The notes under the pieces are model-generated. The model was given only the letters and a program-made list of their open reading frames with translations. It had not been told where the DNA came from and did not search any database. A stretch of DNA of 64,000 nucleotides from Verrucomicrobiales bacterium. GTDB taxonomy: Bacteria > Verrucomicrobiota > Verrucomicrobiia > Verrucomicrobiales > DEV007. The DNA lies in NCBI GenBank assembly GCA_002726915.1, contig PBSY01000038.1:1-64000 (forward strand), written 5' to 3'. The translations under genes and the position numbers were made by a program. Shown here one piece after another: positions 1 to 8,968 of the stretch (its first letter is position 1; every line of letters begins with the position of its first letter).

Positions 1-758
1 TGCACCCAGGGGATCTCGCCACCCTGGCAGGAGAACCTTCAAAACTTCAAGAAACGGTGATGCGACTTCAAGCGCGTTCCGGTAAAGACCAGAAAAGTAA
101 CATCGTTATTTTTGGAGGGGGTGAATACGGCTTTTCACTCGCTCAATCACTCGAAAGTTGGAACTGCCGTATCCGCATTTTCGAGGAAGACGCAGAACGC
201 TGCCAAGAACTCACCGACCTCCTCACCAACGTTACCATTCTGAATGCTGACGCGACCTCGATTGCTGAGATGAAAGAGGAACTGATCGGTGACGCTGACT
301 TTTTCATCGCGGTGACTGATATCGATGAAGATAATGTGATGACCTGCCTTCAGGCTCATAGCCTTGGCACCAAATACTGCCTGCCGGTCATCCACCGCGC
401 CGACTACGCTGATGCCATGACAGGCTTTGGCGAAAAGTTAGGCATTCTTGCTGCGATCAGCCCGCGCGAAACGACGAGAAAAGACCTGTCACGCTTCATT
501 ACGTCCGACCGTTTTCACCTCCTTCACAAACTGGAAGGTGTCGAATTGATCGAGTCTTCTGTCAGTAAAAGTTCCGCTATCATAGGAAAGAAAGTTAAAG
601 AAGTGGACTGGCCAACCGACTGCGTTCTCGTCGCCCAACTGCACGGTGCTCGCGGAGAAGTTCCCGCAGCGGATGATATCATCGACGAAGAAGACAGCCT
701 CTACGCTCTTGTGAAGCCGAAGGCGAAGCGTGCATTCCTCAAGCTTGTCGCTCCCTGA
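1..758 (+). CDS. trkA: Trk potassium uptake protein TrkA, 3' part
   Basis: Cytoplasmic NAD-binding regulatory subunit that gates the TrkH potassium channel. The reading frame is open from base 3, so the gene starts before the window; the GTG/ATG at 57-62 is internal. The visible part begins with the end of an RCK_C domain (LATLAGEPSKL), followed by a second Rossmann nucleotide-binding half with the glycine motif IVIFGGGEYG and a conserved D in ILNADAT, and a final RCK_C domain ending in LKLVAP. TrkA usually has two such halves (about 450 residues), so roughly half is visible. The stop overlaps the start of trkH (ATGA), typical of a translationally coupled trkAH pair. The identification is firm; only the N-terminal half is unseen. 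Confidence 0.93.
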   Translation, partial: HPGDLATLAGEPSKLQETVMRLQARSGKDQKSNIVIFGGGEYGFSLAQSLESWNCRIRIFEEDAERCQELTDLLTNVTILNADATSIAEMKEELIGDADFFIAVTDIDEDNVMTCLQAHSLGTKYCLPVIHRADYADAMTGFGEKLGILAAISPRETTRKDLSRFITSDRFHLLHKLEGVELIESSVSKSSAIIGKKVKEVDWPTDCVLVAQLHGARGEVPAADDIIDEEDSLYALVKPKAKRAFLKLVAP

Positions 759-2242
759 TGAACCTTCGCATCATCATTAAAACTCTGGGCGTCCTCTCGC
801 TTCTTATAGGACTGGCCATGGGAACCTGCTGGCTTTACGCCTTGGCTGTTGTCCATACCGAGGGACGCAACGACCTTAATTCAAGTGCCCAAAGTGCACT
901 CGGAATTTCTACCGGAATCACCATTACTATTGGTTTCCTCATGTATCTCGTTGGGATTCGCTGCAGGCACGAACTGCTTCGCCGCGAAGCCATGATCATC
1001 GTGGGGCTCAGCTGGATTTCGGTTAGCCTACTTGGGGCCCTTCCCTATTGGCTCTGCGAACCAGGTCTCAACATCTTCGACTCGATATTTGAATCAGTGT
1101 CAGGATTCACCACAACGGGCTCGACCATTATGGCTGATATCGAGGCCTTCCCCAAGGCAATCCTGTTATGGCGATCAGTGACTCAGTGGTTGGGTGGTAT
1201 CGGTATACTTGTGGTCTTCGTGGCAGTGCTCTCATTTCTCGGAGCGGGAAGTCGGTCAATTATGCAGCAGGAGTCGAGCTTGAATATCTCCGACTCAGGA
1301 GCCTCACGAATCCGTGATATCGCTTTTACACTGCTTAAAGTTTACCTCGCCCTGACGATTGTCTGTCTTTTTGGTCTGATAGCGCTGGGAATGCCGATCT
1401 TTGAGGCCACCTGCCACGCTATGTGTACGATCGCTACCGGCGGCTTTAGCCCCAAGAATCTCAGCATTGGGCATTATCAGGATGTCGGGATCGAATTATG
1501 GGTCGCATTTTTTATGTTCTTCTCCTCGATCGGATTCATGCTCTACGTCATCGTGGTTCACCGGCGCTGGGAGCGCCTCAAGGCGGAGGAGGAAGCCCGC
1601 TATTATTTCTTCCTCGTTCTTCTTGCCGTAGTCGCCATTGCATTTGACCTCCACTTAGCAGGGACTCATGACGGCTATGCCAAAGCTCTCCGTGAAGGCT
1701 TCTTTAATGTCGTTTCGATAGGCTCCACCACCGGATTTTGCGCCTCAAACTATGACCAGTGGCCTCTCTTTTCCAAGATGCTGCTTATGTTCATGATGCT
1801 GGTCGGCGGTTGTGCGGGATCCACCGCGGGCGGGATCAAGATGAACCGCGTCATTTTATTCACCAAAATTACCAACCGTGAAATGGTGCGTTCCTTTCGC
1901 CCCAATCAAGTCTTCCGCATCAAGCTCAACGGGATGGCCCCAGACGAAAAAGTCTTTGTAACGACTTCGTTTTTTATTGCGCTCGGTTTCGCCCTTTCGG
2001 GCCTTGCTGGTATTATGGTCTCCCTCCTCGAGCCAGACCTGAACATGATTTCCACGATCGGCTGTGTCTTCGCAACCCTTTTCAATATTGGGCCAGGGTT
2101 TGATGCAGTCGGCCCGGCGCATAACTTTTCTTTCCTCGGCTCTGACACTAAGATGGTCCTGAGCTTCTGCATGATCCTGGGAAGACTTGAGTTCTTCGCT
2201 CTTCTTGTTCTCTTTGTTCCTTCCCTCTGGAAGAAATACTGA
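758..2242 (+). CDS. trkH: Trk potassium uptake channel protein TrkH
   Basis: Inner-membrane potassium translocating subunit, partner of TrkA. At 494 residues it has the usual length and about ten hydrophobic segments. The selectivity-filter loops of the TrkH/Ktr superfamily are visible: SGFTTTGSTI near residue 115, CTIATGGFSP near residue 222, GSTTGFCAS near residue 322 and GGCAGSTAGGIK near residue 352, each with the conserved glycine. It overlaps the trkA stop by one base (TGATG), so the two are probably one transcript, and recG follows after 14 bases. No Shine-Dalgarno sequence is needed given the coupling. Confidence 0.95.
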   Translation: MNLRIIIKTLGVLSLLIGLAMGTCWLYALAVVHTEGRNDLNSSAQSALGISTGITITIGFLMYLVGIRCRHELLRREAMIIVGLSWISVSLLGALPYWLCEPGLNIFDSIFESVSGFTTTGSTIMADIEAFPKAILLWRSVTQWLGGIGILVVFVAVLSFLGAGSRSIMQQESSLNISDSGASRIRDIAFTLLKVYLALTIVCLFGLIALGMPIFEATCHAMCTIATGGFSPKNLSIGHYQDVGIELWVAFFMFFSSIGFMLYVIVVHRRWERLKAEEEARYYFFLVLLAVVAIAFDLHLAGTHDGYAKALREGFFNVVSIGSTTGFCASNYDQWPLFSKMLLMFMMLVGGCAGSTAGGIKMNRVILFTKITNREMVRSFRPNQVFRIKLNGMAPDEKVFVTTSFFIALGFALSGLAGIMVSLLEPDLNMISTIGCVFATLFNIGPGFDAVGPAHNFSFLGSDTKMVLSFCMILGRLEFFALLVLFVPSLWKKY

Positions 2243-2256
2243 GCCCTCCTGCCTGC

Positions 2257-4272
2257 ATGTTCGCTCTCGATACTCTCCTGACTGAGACCGGCTTAATCCG
2301 ATTCGACAAGAAGACCTGTGAATGTCTTGAAAAAATGGGGCTCCGCACTGTAGGCGACGCTCTAACCTACTACCCTAGACGCCACGAAGATCGAACCCAA
2401 TTCAGCACCTTTCCGGAAAACCCTACAGCTGAATCCATTTGTCTCCACGTCGAGGTAATCGATGCTCAGACTCGCTTCGGCCGCGGGCGCGGCAAGCGCT
2501 GGTTCGAGGCGACCGTCGAACCCGCTACAGGTGGCAATCTTCTTGGCAACCGCATCGTTCTCCGCTGGTTTGGCCTATCCTACATCCAAAAAATTATCGC
2601 GGCCGGACATTTGCTCGTTGTTTACGGGCAGCCAAAAATGAGCGGCCGCAAGCTTGTTATCGATCATCCAGATTTCGAGATTGTTGATGATGACCCCTCC
2701 TCTGCTGACGCCCACATGGGGCGCATCATTCCAATTTACCCACTCATTAACGGCATCAATCAGAAGAGTATTCGAACGCTCATCCATGGAATCATCGAAT
2801 CGGTTACTGACGAAACGATCGTCGACTGGTTGCCGCCGGACTCAGTCGATTCGGAACTCACGCGAGCTCAAGCCATCCGGCAAACCCACTACCCGGACAG
2901 CTTCGAATCACTCGAACCCGCTCGGCGCTATCTCGCTCTCGAAGAATTCACCCAACTCCAAATCATTCTCCAAAAACGACGCGCCGAACATCGCGCCAAA
3001 GGCGGCAAATCTCACGCAGGCCCCGGAACGCTTCTCGAAAAATTTCTCAGCGATCTACCCTTCGCCCCAACAAACGCTCAAACGAAAGCATGGGAACAGA
3101 TCCGGGCAGACATGGTTGCCGAAGCACCTATGGTGCGCCTGCTCCAAGGAGATGTTGGCGCTGGTAAAACCCTCGTGGCGGCGGTGGCAATTCTTTTTGC
3201 GATTGAAGCTGGATTCGATGGTGCGCTCATGGCGCCAACACAGATCTTAGCTGAGCAGCATTTTCAAAGTTTCCGGGAATGGTTCGAGCCACTTGGAATC
3301 GAGGTCACCCTTAAGACCGGAAATAAGGAGGCCGGGGGAGATCTACCACTCTTTGCTGGAGTCGGAAACGGCTACGGAACCTTGACGATTGGCACCCATG
3401 CCCTCATTCACGACGAGAGCCGATTTCCGCACGGACTTGGCCTCGCGGTAATCGATGAACAACACAAATTCGGTGTTGATCAAAGGCAGGCGCTTATCAA
3501 TCGTGGCGACTTTCCCGATGTTCTCGTCATGACGGCTACCCCGATTCCAAGAACACTCGCACTCTCCTTCTACGGCGATCTCGATGTATCAATACTCGAC
3601 GAACTCCCTCCCGGACGCGGCAAGATCATCACTGGCATTCGACTCACGTCACAGGGCGAAGAAGCCGCAAAATTCATCGGAGAGCAGGTAGCAAATGGTC
3701 GGCAGGCCTACATCGTTTATCCGCTGATCGAAGAGTCCGACAAAATCAGCGCCGGAGCCGCCTCGGTCGAGTATGAGGTCTGGCAGAAACGGTTACCTGA
3801 TATCTCCATGACCCTACTTCATGGTCGGATGACCGGCGAAGAAAAGGATGCCGTCATGGAAGAATTTCGAAGCAGCAGAGCGAGTGTATTAGTCTCTACT
3901 ACCGTCATCGAAGTCGGAGTGAACGTGCCCAACGCGAACGTCATGCTGATCTATAATGCGGAACGCTTCGGCCTCGCCCAGATCCACCAACTGAGGGGGC
4001 GCATAGGGCGCGGCGAGCACAAAAGCTTCTGCGTACTTATGCTCGATTCTGATAACGCTGATGCCCGCGAACGACTCGAGATCCTAGAGAAAACCCACGA
4101 TGGCTTTGTTATAGCTGAAGAAGATCTCAAAATTCGCGGCCCAGGCGAAATGTTAGGCACTCAGCAAAGCGGGTTACCCGACTTAAAGTTTTCGGACTTT
4201 CTCGGCGACAGTCGCCTCGTCGAACGATCTCGGGAAATTGCCCGCGGAATGGTTGGATCTGACTCTGCTTGA
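2257..4272 (+). CDS. recG: ATP-dependent DNA helicase RecG
   Basis: Branch-migrating helicase that remodels stalled replication forks and Holliday junctions. Length (671 residues) is close to the family norm. The N-terminal wedge/OB region spans about residues 1-240. The helicase core shows Walker A GDVGAGKT near residue 297, the DEQH box IDEQHKFG near residue 398, TATPIPRTLA (motif III) and the RecG-type motif VI QLRGRIGRGEHKS near the C-terminus, followed by the RGPGEMLGTQQSG TRG-type motif. It starts 14 bases after trkH, so it may be read from the trk promoter. No ribosome-binding site is visible before the ATG. Confidence 0.96.
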   Translation: MFALDTLLTETGLIRFDKKTCECLEKMGLRTVGDALTYYPRRHEDRTQFSTFPENPTAESICLHVEVIDAQTRFGRGRGKRWFEATVEPATGGNLLGNRIVLRWFGLSYIQKIIAAGHLLVVYGQPKMSGRKLVIDHPDFEIVDDDPSSADAHMGRIIPIYPLINGINQKSIRTLIHGIIESVTDETIVDWLPPDSVDSELTRAQAIRQTHYPDSFESLEPARRYLALEEFTQLQIILQKRRAEHRAKGGKSHAGPGTLLEKFLSDLPFAPTNAQTKAWEQIRADMVAEAPMVRLLQGDVGAGKTLVAAVAILFAIEAGFDGALMAPTQILAEQHFQSFREWFEPLGIEVTLKTGNKEAGGDLPLFAGVGNGYGTLTIGTHALIHDESRFPHGLGLAVIDEQHKFGVDQRQALINRGDFPDVLVMTATPIPRTLALSFYGDLDVSILDELPPGRGKIITGIRLTSQGEEAAKFIGEQVANGRQAYIVYPLIEESDKISAGAASVEYEVWQKRLPDISMTLLHGRMTGEEKDAVMEEFRSSRASVLVSTTVIEVGVNVPNANVMLIYNAERFGLAQIHQLRGRIGRGEHKSFCVLMLDSDNADARERLEILEKTHDGFVIAEEDLKIRGPGEMLGTQQSGLPDLKFSDFLGDSRLVERSREIARGMVGSDSA

Positions 4273-4336
4273 TTCACGTGAAGCAGCCCCACTTTTCCTT
4301 GTCAGTGTCGTCAGGCTTAGGAATGCTGTATAGTAG

Positions 4337-5605
4337 ATGAAAGCTTTTTCCTTAATCGTCTGCCTACTCATTCTGCCGTTTCTCAGTCTGGCCGAAAATT
4401 GGCCTTCTTGGAGAAAAGACCACCTCGGCTCCGGCCAGACCAGTGAGACCAATTTACCAACCACCTGGGGGCCTAGAGAAAACGTACGATGGCGAACAGA
4501 ACTGCCCGAACCCAGTAACTCCACTCCCGTCATTTGGGGCGAGCATATCTACGTGACCCAGCCTGAAAGTTCCAGCAAGTTTCGGAGCCTGCTCTGTTTC
4601 GATCGCAACAACGGCGAGCTGCTCTGGAAGAGAGGAATTATTTACGAAGCTGAAGAACGCAGCCACCGCACCAACCATTACTGTTCCGCGTCACCGACAG
4701 TGAACGATGAGCGAATTGTGGTGTCATTCGGTTCAGCTGGCGTCATTTGTTATGATCACGACGGGAAGAAACTGTGGCAACGTGATTTTGGTCCAATCGA
4801 CCATACCTGGGGCAACTCCACCTCTCCTGTCCTGCTCGACGACATCCTCATCCACTACCACGGCCCTGCCACCAACGCGGTCCTCTACGGACTCAACCCG
4901 GAAACCGGAGAAACAATCTGGGAATGGAAAGAGCCGGCCTGGAAACCGGAACAGCGAACCGATGGTTTCAACGATCGTCCTGACCAGGGCATCATCGGTG
5001 CATTCAGCACTCCTATACTCGTTGAAACCAATGAACGTCGCGAATTAATCATGAGCTTCCCTATGCAGATGAAAGCATTTAATCCGGCCACGGGTGATGA
5101 ACTCTGGGCATGCTCCGGACTCAATCCATTAGTCTACACTTCTCCAATGTATGCAGACGGCATCGTCGTTGCCATGGGCGGTTACTATGGAAACTCTATC
5201 GGCGTCAAAGTTGGGGGTAGTGGCGACGTCACCAAGAGCCATCGTCTCTGGCAGGAGGTCCGTCACAATGGCGGTATTGGCAGCGGCATCACCAAAAACG
5301 GAAAACTCTACTACCAAGATGCGGGTGGTATTGCCTATTGCGATGACATGAAAACCGGCGAAACCCTCTGGCGTGCCCGACTGCCCGGAGCCGGCAAGTC
5401 GTGGGGTTCCTTTATCGCGTCGGGAGATTTGATCTACACCTTGAGCCAAGCGGGCGATACTGTCGTCTTCAAAGCTTCGGAAGAAGGGCTTGAAGTCGTC
5501 TCCCAAGGTCAGGTGGATGAGCACACGAACTCCTCCTTAATTGTCTCCAACGGGGAGATTTTCATCAGAACTCATGAAGCGCTCTGGTGTATCGGGACTC
5601 GGTAG
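4337..5605 (+). CDS. secreted PQQ-type beta-propeller protein
   Basis: Predicted exported beta-propeller of 422 residues. The N-terminus is a signal peptide (Met-Lys, hydrophobic core, cleavage likely after SLA before ENWPSWR). The rest carries recurring PQQ-repeat blades ending in G-x-x-(L/I)-W: GELLW, GKKLW, GETIW, GDELW and GETLW. The fold is shared by BamB and by PQQ-dependent dehydrogenases, but none of the metal- and PQQ-binding residues of the dehydrogenases are evident. Proteins opening with WPSWR or WPxFRG are abundant in Verrucomicrobiota and Planctomycetota and mostly of unknown function. It lies 64 bases after recG and converges on the helicase gene, with only 6 bases between their stop codons. 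A structural role in the periplasm is the most that can be said. Confidence 0.85.
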   Translation: MKAFSLIVCLLILPFLSLAENWPSWRKDHLGSGQTSETNLPTTWGPRENVRWRTELPEPSNSTPVIWGEHIYVTQPESSSKFRSLLCFDRNNGELLWKRGIIYEAEERSHRTNHYCSASPTVNDERIVVSFGSAGVICYDHDGKKLWQRDFGPIDHTWGNSTSPVLLDDILIHYHGPATNAVLYGLNPETGETIWEWKEPAWKPEQRTDGFNDRPDQGIIGAFSTPILVETNERRELIMSFPMQMKAFNPATGDELWACSGLNPLVYTSPMYADGIVVAMGGYYGNSIGVKVGGSGDVTKSHRLWQEVRHNGGIGSGITKNGKLYYQDAGGIAYCDDMKTGETLWRARLPGAGKSWGSFIASGDLIYTLSQAGDTVVFKASEEGLEVVSQGQVDEHTNSSLIVSNGEIFIRTHEALWCIGTR

Positions 5606-5611
5606 TTCAGT

Positions 5612-8176
5612 CTACTCCTCCACCTCACGTCCCAGTTTCCGCTGCATCTCCCGATAGAGGCGCTCAATTGCCTCCTCGGGCGACTCCATCATCATTCCCT
5701 CCTTGATTTTACTGGCATAGAGACCAAAGGCGAAGGGAGAGACCGCCGGCACGTTGAGTAAGACCCATTCAAGGTCTTGAGCTGAATCGAGAAAGGCAGC
5801 GGCGCGATCAGTATCCAAAAAAGTATGTTTGGCCTCGTAGAGTGCCTGCTCCAGCAGGGGGTGATCAGGCTCCCGTTCTGACAGCACCTGGAAGAGTAAA
5901 TCGGAACTCCAGCGAATTTGTTTCATCTTTCGTTGCGCTCCCGGCAGGTTTCTTGGAACCATCAGCCCCGTCTGCGCAACTCCGGAGAACTGCCACTTCA
6001 CCAACTGAGAATCCTTCAAAACACCTTCCAAGTCTTTTTCGGCACTAGCCCTGACAAACAACTCTTTCCATTGGTGCTTTTCCAAATCCTGAAAGTCCTT
6101 CACACTCAACATGAAGCCATAGTCATCAATCGTCACGAGAGTGTTCCCTCCTACTTTCTTTTTGAGACGATGACTCACAATTCGGGAAAGCGCATCATTC
6201 GCCGCCCGACCAATCAAAGTATGAAAGAAGAAGTGAATCCGTTCCTCATCTTCACTATCAATAAATCGCTCAATCAACATGCGATCTTGCCGCGGAACTT
6301 GCGAGAGGAGCATCTGGTTCTCGAAATGTTCGATGATGGCGGCAGCATTTGACTGAGAAATTGACCATTCTTCAACGAGCCAATCGATCACGTCCTCCGG
6401 TTCTTCGCCTTTTTCGTTTAGCCGTCGGTCCAATTCTGTTCGCAAACGCGCCACTTCGTTCGCAATCCCTGAAGCCAACGGCATTTTATTCGCATTCCAT
6501 GCGGGTACGGTAGGTAGTCGCCCGCTCGCATTCTCCACGATTATTTCTGAAGGAGAGCTGTCGATTAGCTTTACCGTTTTGCCAGCGAGAACAAATACGT
6601 CCCCCATTTTAAGCCCTTTAACGAAACGCTCTTCCACCGCTCCCAGCCTTCGGCGGCCCAGCCTGACATTGACCATGCCGTCAGCATGAATCGTTCCGAC
6701 ATTGACCAGATACTCTCGCTCCACTCTCTTAGAAACAGTGTGGTAGATCCCGTCTTTTTCCTCAATTTTTCCAAAGGTCTGACGGTATTGCTTCTGAAGT
6801 GAGCGCCCTCCACCCTCCAAATATTCAACGAGCCGATCAAATCGTTTTCGATCGAGTTTCCGAAACGGATAGGCGGAACGGACGGTGTCAAAGGCCTCAT
6901 CCACGGTCACCCCGTCGTCCATCGCCATCCCAAGGAGATGCTGGATCACGACGTCGGAAGCGGAGTCAAGGATTCGGACGGGCTCCAGTTCCCTCTCATG
7001 CGTGAGACGGGCACAAACGATGCATTCAATGAGATCGTTAATATTGGTGGCGACCAAAACTCCGTGACTCGTCTGATCGATGGAATGCCCTGAACGACCC
7101 ACCCGCTGCAAAGCCCGCGAGATGCCTTTCGGCGTGCTCACCATGATGACCGTGTCGATGTGTCCGATATCAATCCCCAACTCGAGGCTGGTCGAACAGA
7201 CCACCGCCCGAAGATCTCCTTCCTTAAGCCGATCTTCGACTTCTTGTCGAATATTACGGTCCAATGAGGAATGATGGCATTCCACCAGATGGTTAAGCTT
7301 GGGAAGCGCGAGCTTTAGCCGATGCGAAATTCGTTCCGCTCCGGAACGGGTGTTTGTGAAAATTAGAGTCGCCCGGTTCGCTTCGACAATCCGGGCTATG
7401 TCGGTAATCACCCGCGTCGCTGTGTATCCCGCCGGCGGATAGGCTTGCCGCCGCAGCGGGGTCATCACCTCAATTAGAGACTGCCTTGCCATGGACGCCT
7501 CGCGCACTTGGCAAGGTTGGCCTGAACCGGCGAGGAAGGCTCCTACCTTATCCAGTGGCGCCACAGTAGCAGACAAACCAATGCGACAAAGCGGTTCTTC
7601 GTTCTCCCGCAGTCGCTCAAGCCTTTCAAGAGAAACCGTCAGGTGAGTTCCTCGCTTGTTCTCAGCAAAAGCATGCAATTCATCCACGATGACAAACTCA
7701 CAGCGACTCAGTGCATCGCGATAACCCCTCTGAGGCAAAACGATGGCAAGGCTTTCTGGAGTAGTGATTAAAATATGAGGTGGCTTCCGTCGTTGTTTCT
7801 GTCGCTCCGCCGCCGAAGTGTCTCCGGTTCGAAGTCCGACTGTGATGACCTCCTCCAAGCCCATCCCTACTAGGGGCTGCTTGAGGTTCTTTTCGATATC
7901 ATAGGCAAGAGCCCGCAGCGGCGATACGTAGACGCAACGAATTCCATGAGGGCGCAAGCGACCCTCATGATGTTCTTTTGCCAACCGATCAATAATCCCC
8001 AGAAAGCCCGCCAAGGTTTTGCCGGATCCAGTTGGAGACGAAAGCAGCACGGACCGTTTGGAGGAAATATCGGGAATACAGAGTTCCTGCGCTTCGGTTG
8101 GTTTACCAAAGGTCCGACGAAACCAATTCCAAGTCTCAGGATGAAGAGATTGGTCGAATGTTTGCTCAGGATTCAC
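5612..8176 (-). CDS. Lhr-like DEAD/DEAH-box helicase
   Basis: Superfamily 2 helicase of the Lhr-core type, 854 residues, probably a 3'-5' DNA helicase linked to DNA repair. Visible motifs: Q-like motif GKPTEAQ, Walker A SSPTGSGKT (about residues 46-54), YVSPLRALAYD (Ia), DELHAF (DExH, motif II), LSATVAP (III), CSTSLELGIDIG (V) and the motif VI QRVGRSGH. A DUF1998/Lhr winged-helix and beta-barrel region follows (residues 480-850). The start is GTG at 8176; no in-frame ATG gives a better N-terminus because NPEQTFDQSLHPETWNWF leads directly into the helicase. Lhr-core is often beside a nuclease or metallophosphoesterase, but here its neighbour upstream is adenylate kinase, 83 bases away. Confidence 0.9.
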   Translation of the reverse strand: MNPEQTFDQSLHPETWNWFRRTFGKPTEAQELCIPDISSKRSVLLSSPTGSGKTLAGFLGIIDRLAKEHHEGRLRPHGIRCVYVSPLRALAYDIEKNLKQPLVGMGLEEVITVGLRTGDTSAAERQKQRRKPPHILITTPESLAIVLPQRGYRDALSRCEFVIVDELHAFAENKRGTHLTVSLERLERLRENEEPLCRIGLSATVAPLDKVGAFLAGSGQPCQVREASMARQSLIEVMTPLRRQAYPPAGYTATRVITDIARIVEANRATLIFTNTRSGAERISHRLKLALPKLNHLVECHHSSLDRNIRQEVEDRLKEGDLRAVVCSTSLELGIDIGHIDTVIMVSTPKGISRALQRVGRSGHSIDQTSHGVLVATNINDLIECIVCARLTHERELEPVRILDSASDVVIQHLLGMAMDDGVTVDEAFDTVRSAYPFRKLDRKRFDRLVEYLEGGGRSLQKQYRQTFGKIEEKDGIYHTVSKRVEREYLVNVGTIHADGMVNVRLGRRRLGAVEERFVKGLKMGDVFVLAGKTVKLIDSSPSEIIVENASGRLPTVPAWNANKMPLASGIANEVARLRTELDRRLNEKGEEPEDVIDWLVEEWSISQSNAAAIIEHFENQMLLSQVPRQDRMLIERFIDSEDEERIHFFFHTLIGRAANDALSRIVSHRLKKKVGGNTLVTIDDYGFMLSVKDFQDLEKHQWKELFVRASAEKDLEGVLKDSQLVKWQFSGVAQTGLMVPRNLPGAQRKMKQIRWSSDLLFQVLSEREPDHPLLEQALYEAKHTFLDTDRAAAFLDSAQDLEWVLLNVPAVSPFAFGLYASKIKEGMMMESPEEAIERLYREMQRKLGREVEE

Positions 8177-8259
8177 GGTGACCGCTATGGTAACGGCTAC
8201 GCCTCATCAAGGAGACACGATGCACTGCCTCGCAGAGCCTGCCTTAAAAGATCCTCCAC

Positions 8260-8886
8260 TTAGACTTCGCCAACAAATTCTTGCCACTCGGGATGGTTCA
8301 GGATTTCGCCGAGAATATCGTGCGTCACCTTGAGCGGAAACTGATTGGCATTAATGTCTGTACGGCGGTCTGAGTAAAAGTCCAAGAGCCCCTTAGTCTC
8401 ATCCTCATAAGTCTTGATCCGCTTCTGGATCACATCATCGATTGCATCATCCATGCGACCTTCCTTGAGAGCTCTCTTCCGAATCCTAGTGATGAGCTCT
8501 TCGCGATTCGGGCAGGAAAGATGGAACAACTGCAGCACCTCAACATGCTCCTCAAGTAGCTTGGCCTGTTCCACACTCCGTGGAATACCATCGAGAATCA
8601 TGATGTCGATGTCAGGCTTAAACATGTGCAGATTTGCCCGCGCATCGACTTGGATCTTAAAATACCGAACCGTTAATTCGTCAGGCACCAGTTCACCCCG
8701 GCGGGAGTAGGCAATAAACTCCTGACCAATTGGAGTTCGCGTATCCATTGAGCGAAAAGCGTCGCCCATCGCAAAGTGATAAATCCTCGGGATCGATCCG
8801 AGAATCTTGCCCTGCGTTCCTTTACCGCAGCCTGGAGCCCCAACGAAGATGAATGCCTTATATTTGTCAGGGTGATCGCTGGTCAT
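8260..8886 (-). CDS. adk: adenylate kinase family nucleoside monophosphate kinase
   Basis: Cytosolic kinase interconverting ATP + AMP and 2 ADP. The P-loop GAPGCGKGTQ lies at residues 16-25, the NMP-binding segment contains FAMGDAFRS and RRGELVPDELT, and the DGIPRSVEQA motif (family DGFPRxxxQA) follows. The LID is the short form: RALKEGRMDDAIDDVIQKR joins the helices directly without a zinc-finger lid. Compared with canonical Adk, G-F-P is G-I-P and the first residue after the P-loop region is H-F-A-M-G-D rather than I-S-T-G-D. The protein could therefore be a second Adk paralogue or prefer another nucleotide. Divergent from the permease gene at 8969; an 82-base gap holds both promoters. Confidence 0.82.
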   Translation of the reverse strand: MTSDHPDKYKAFIFVGAPGCGKGTQGKILGSIPRIYHFAMGDAFRSMDTRTPIGQEFIAYSRRGELVPDELTVRYFKIQVDARANLHMFKPDIDIMILDGIPRSVEQAKLLEEHVEVLQLFHLSCPNREELITRIRKRALKEGRMDDAIDDVIQKRIKTYEDETKGLLDFYSDRRTDINANQFPLKVTHDILGEILNHPEWQEFVGEV

Positions 8887-8968
8887 AGAGAGAGTCTTTT
8901 TTTGAGGGTGAATTAGACTATCGAATTTAGGATAAGCGCGTAACGTGAGGAAAAGTCAACCCTGAGTC

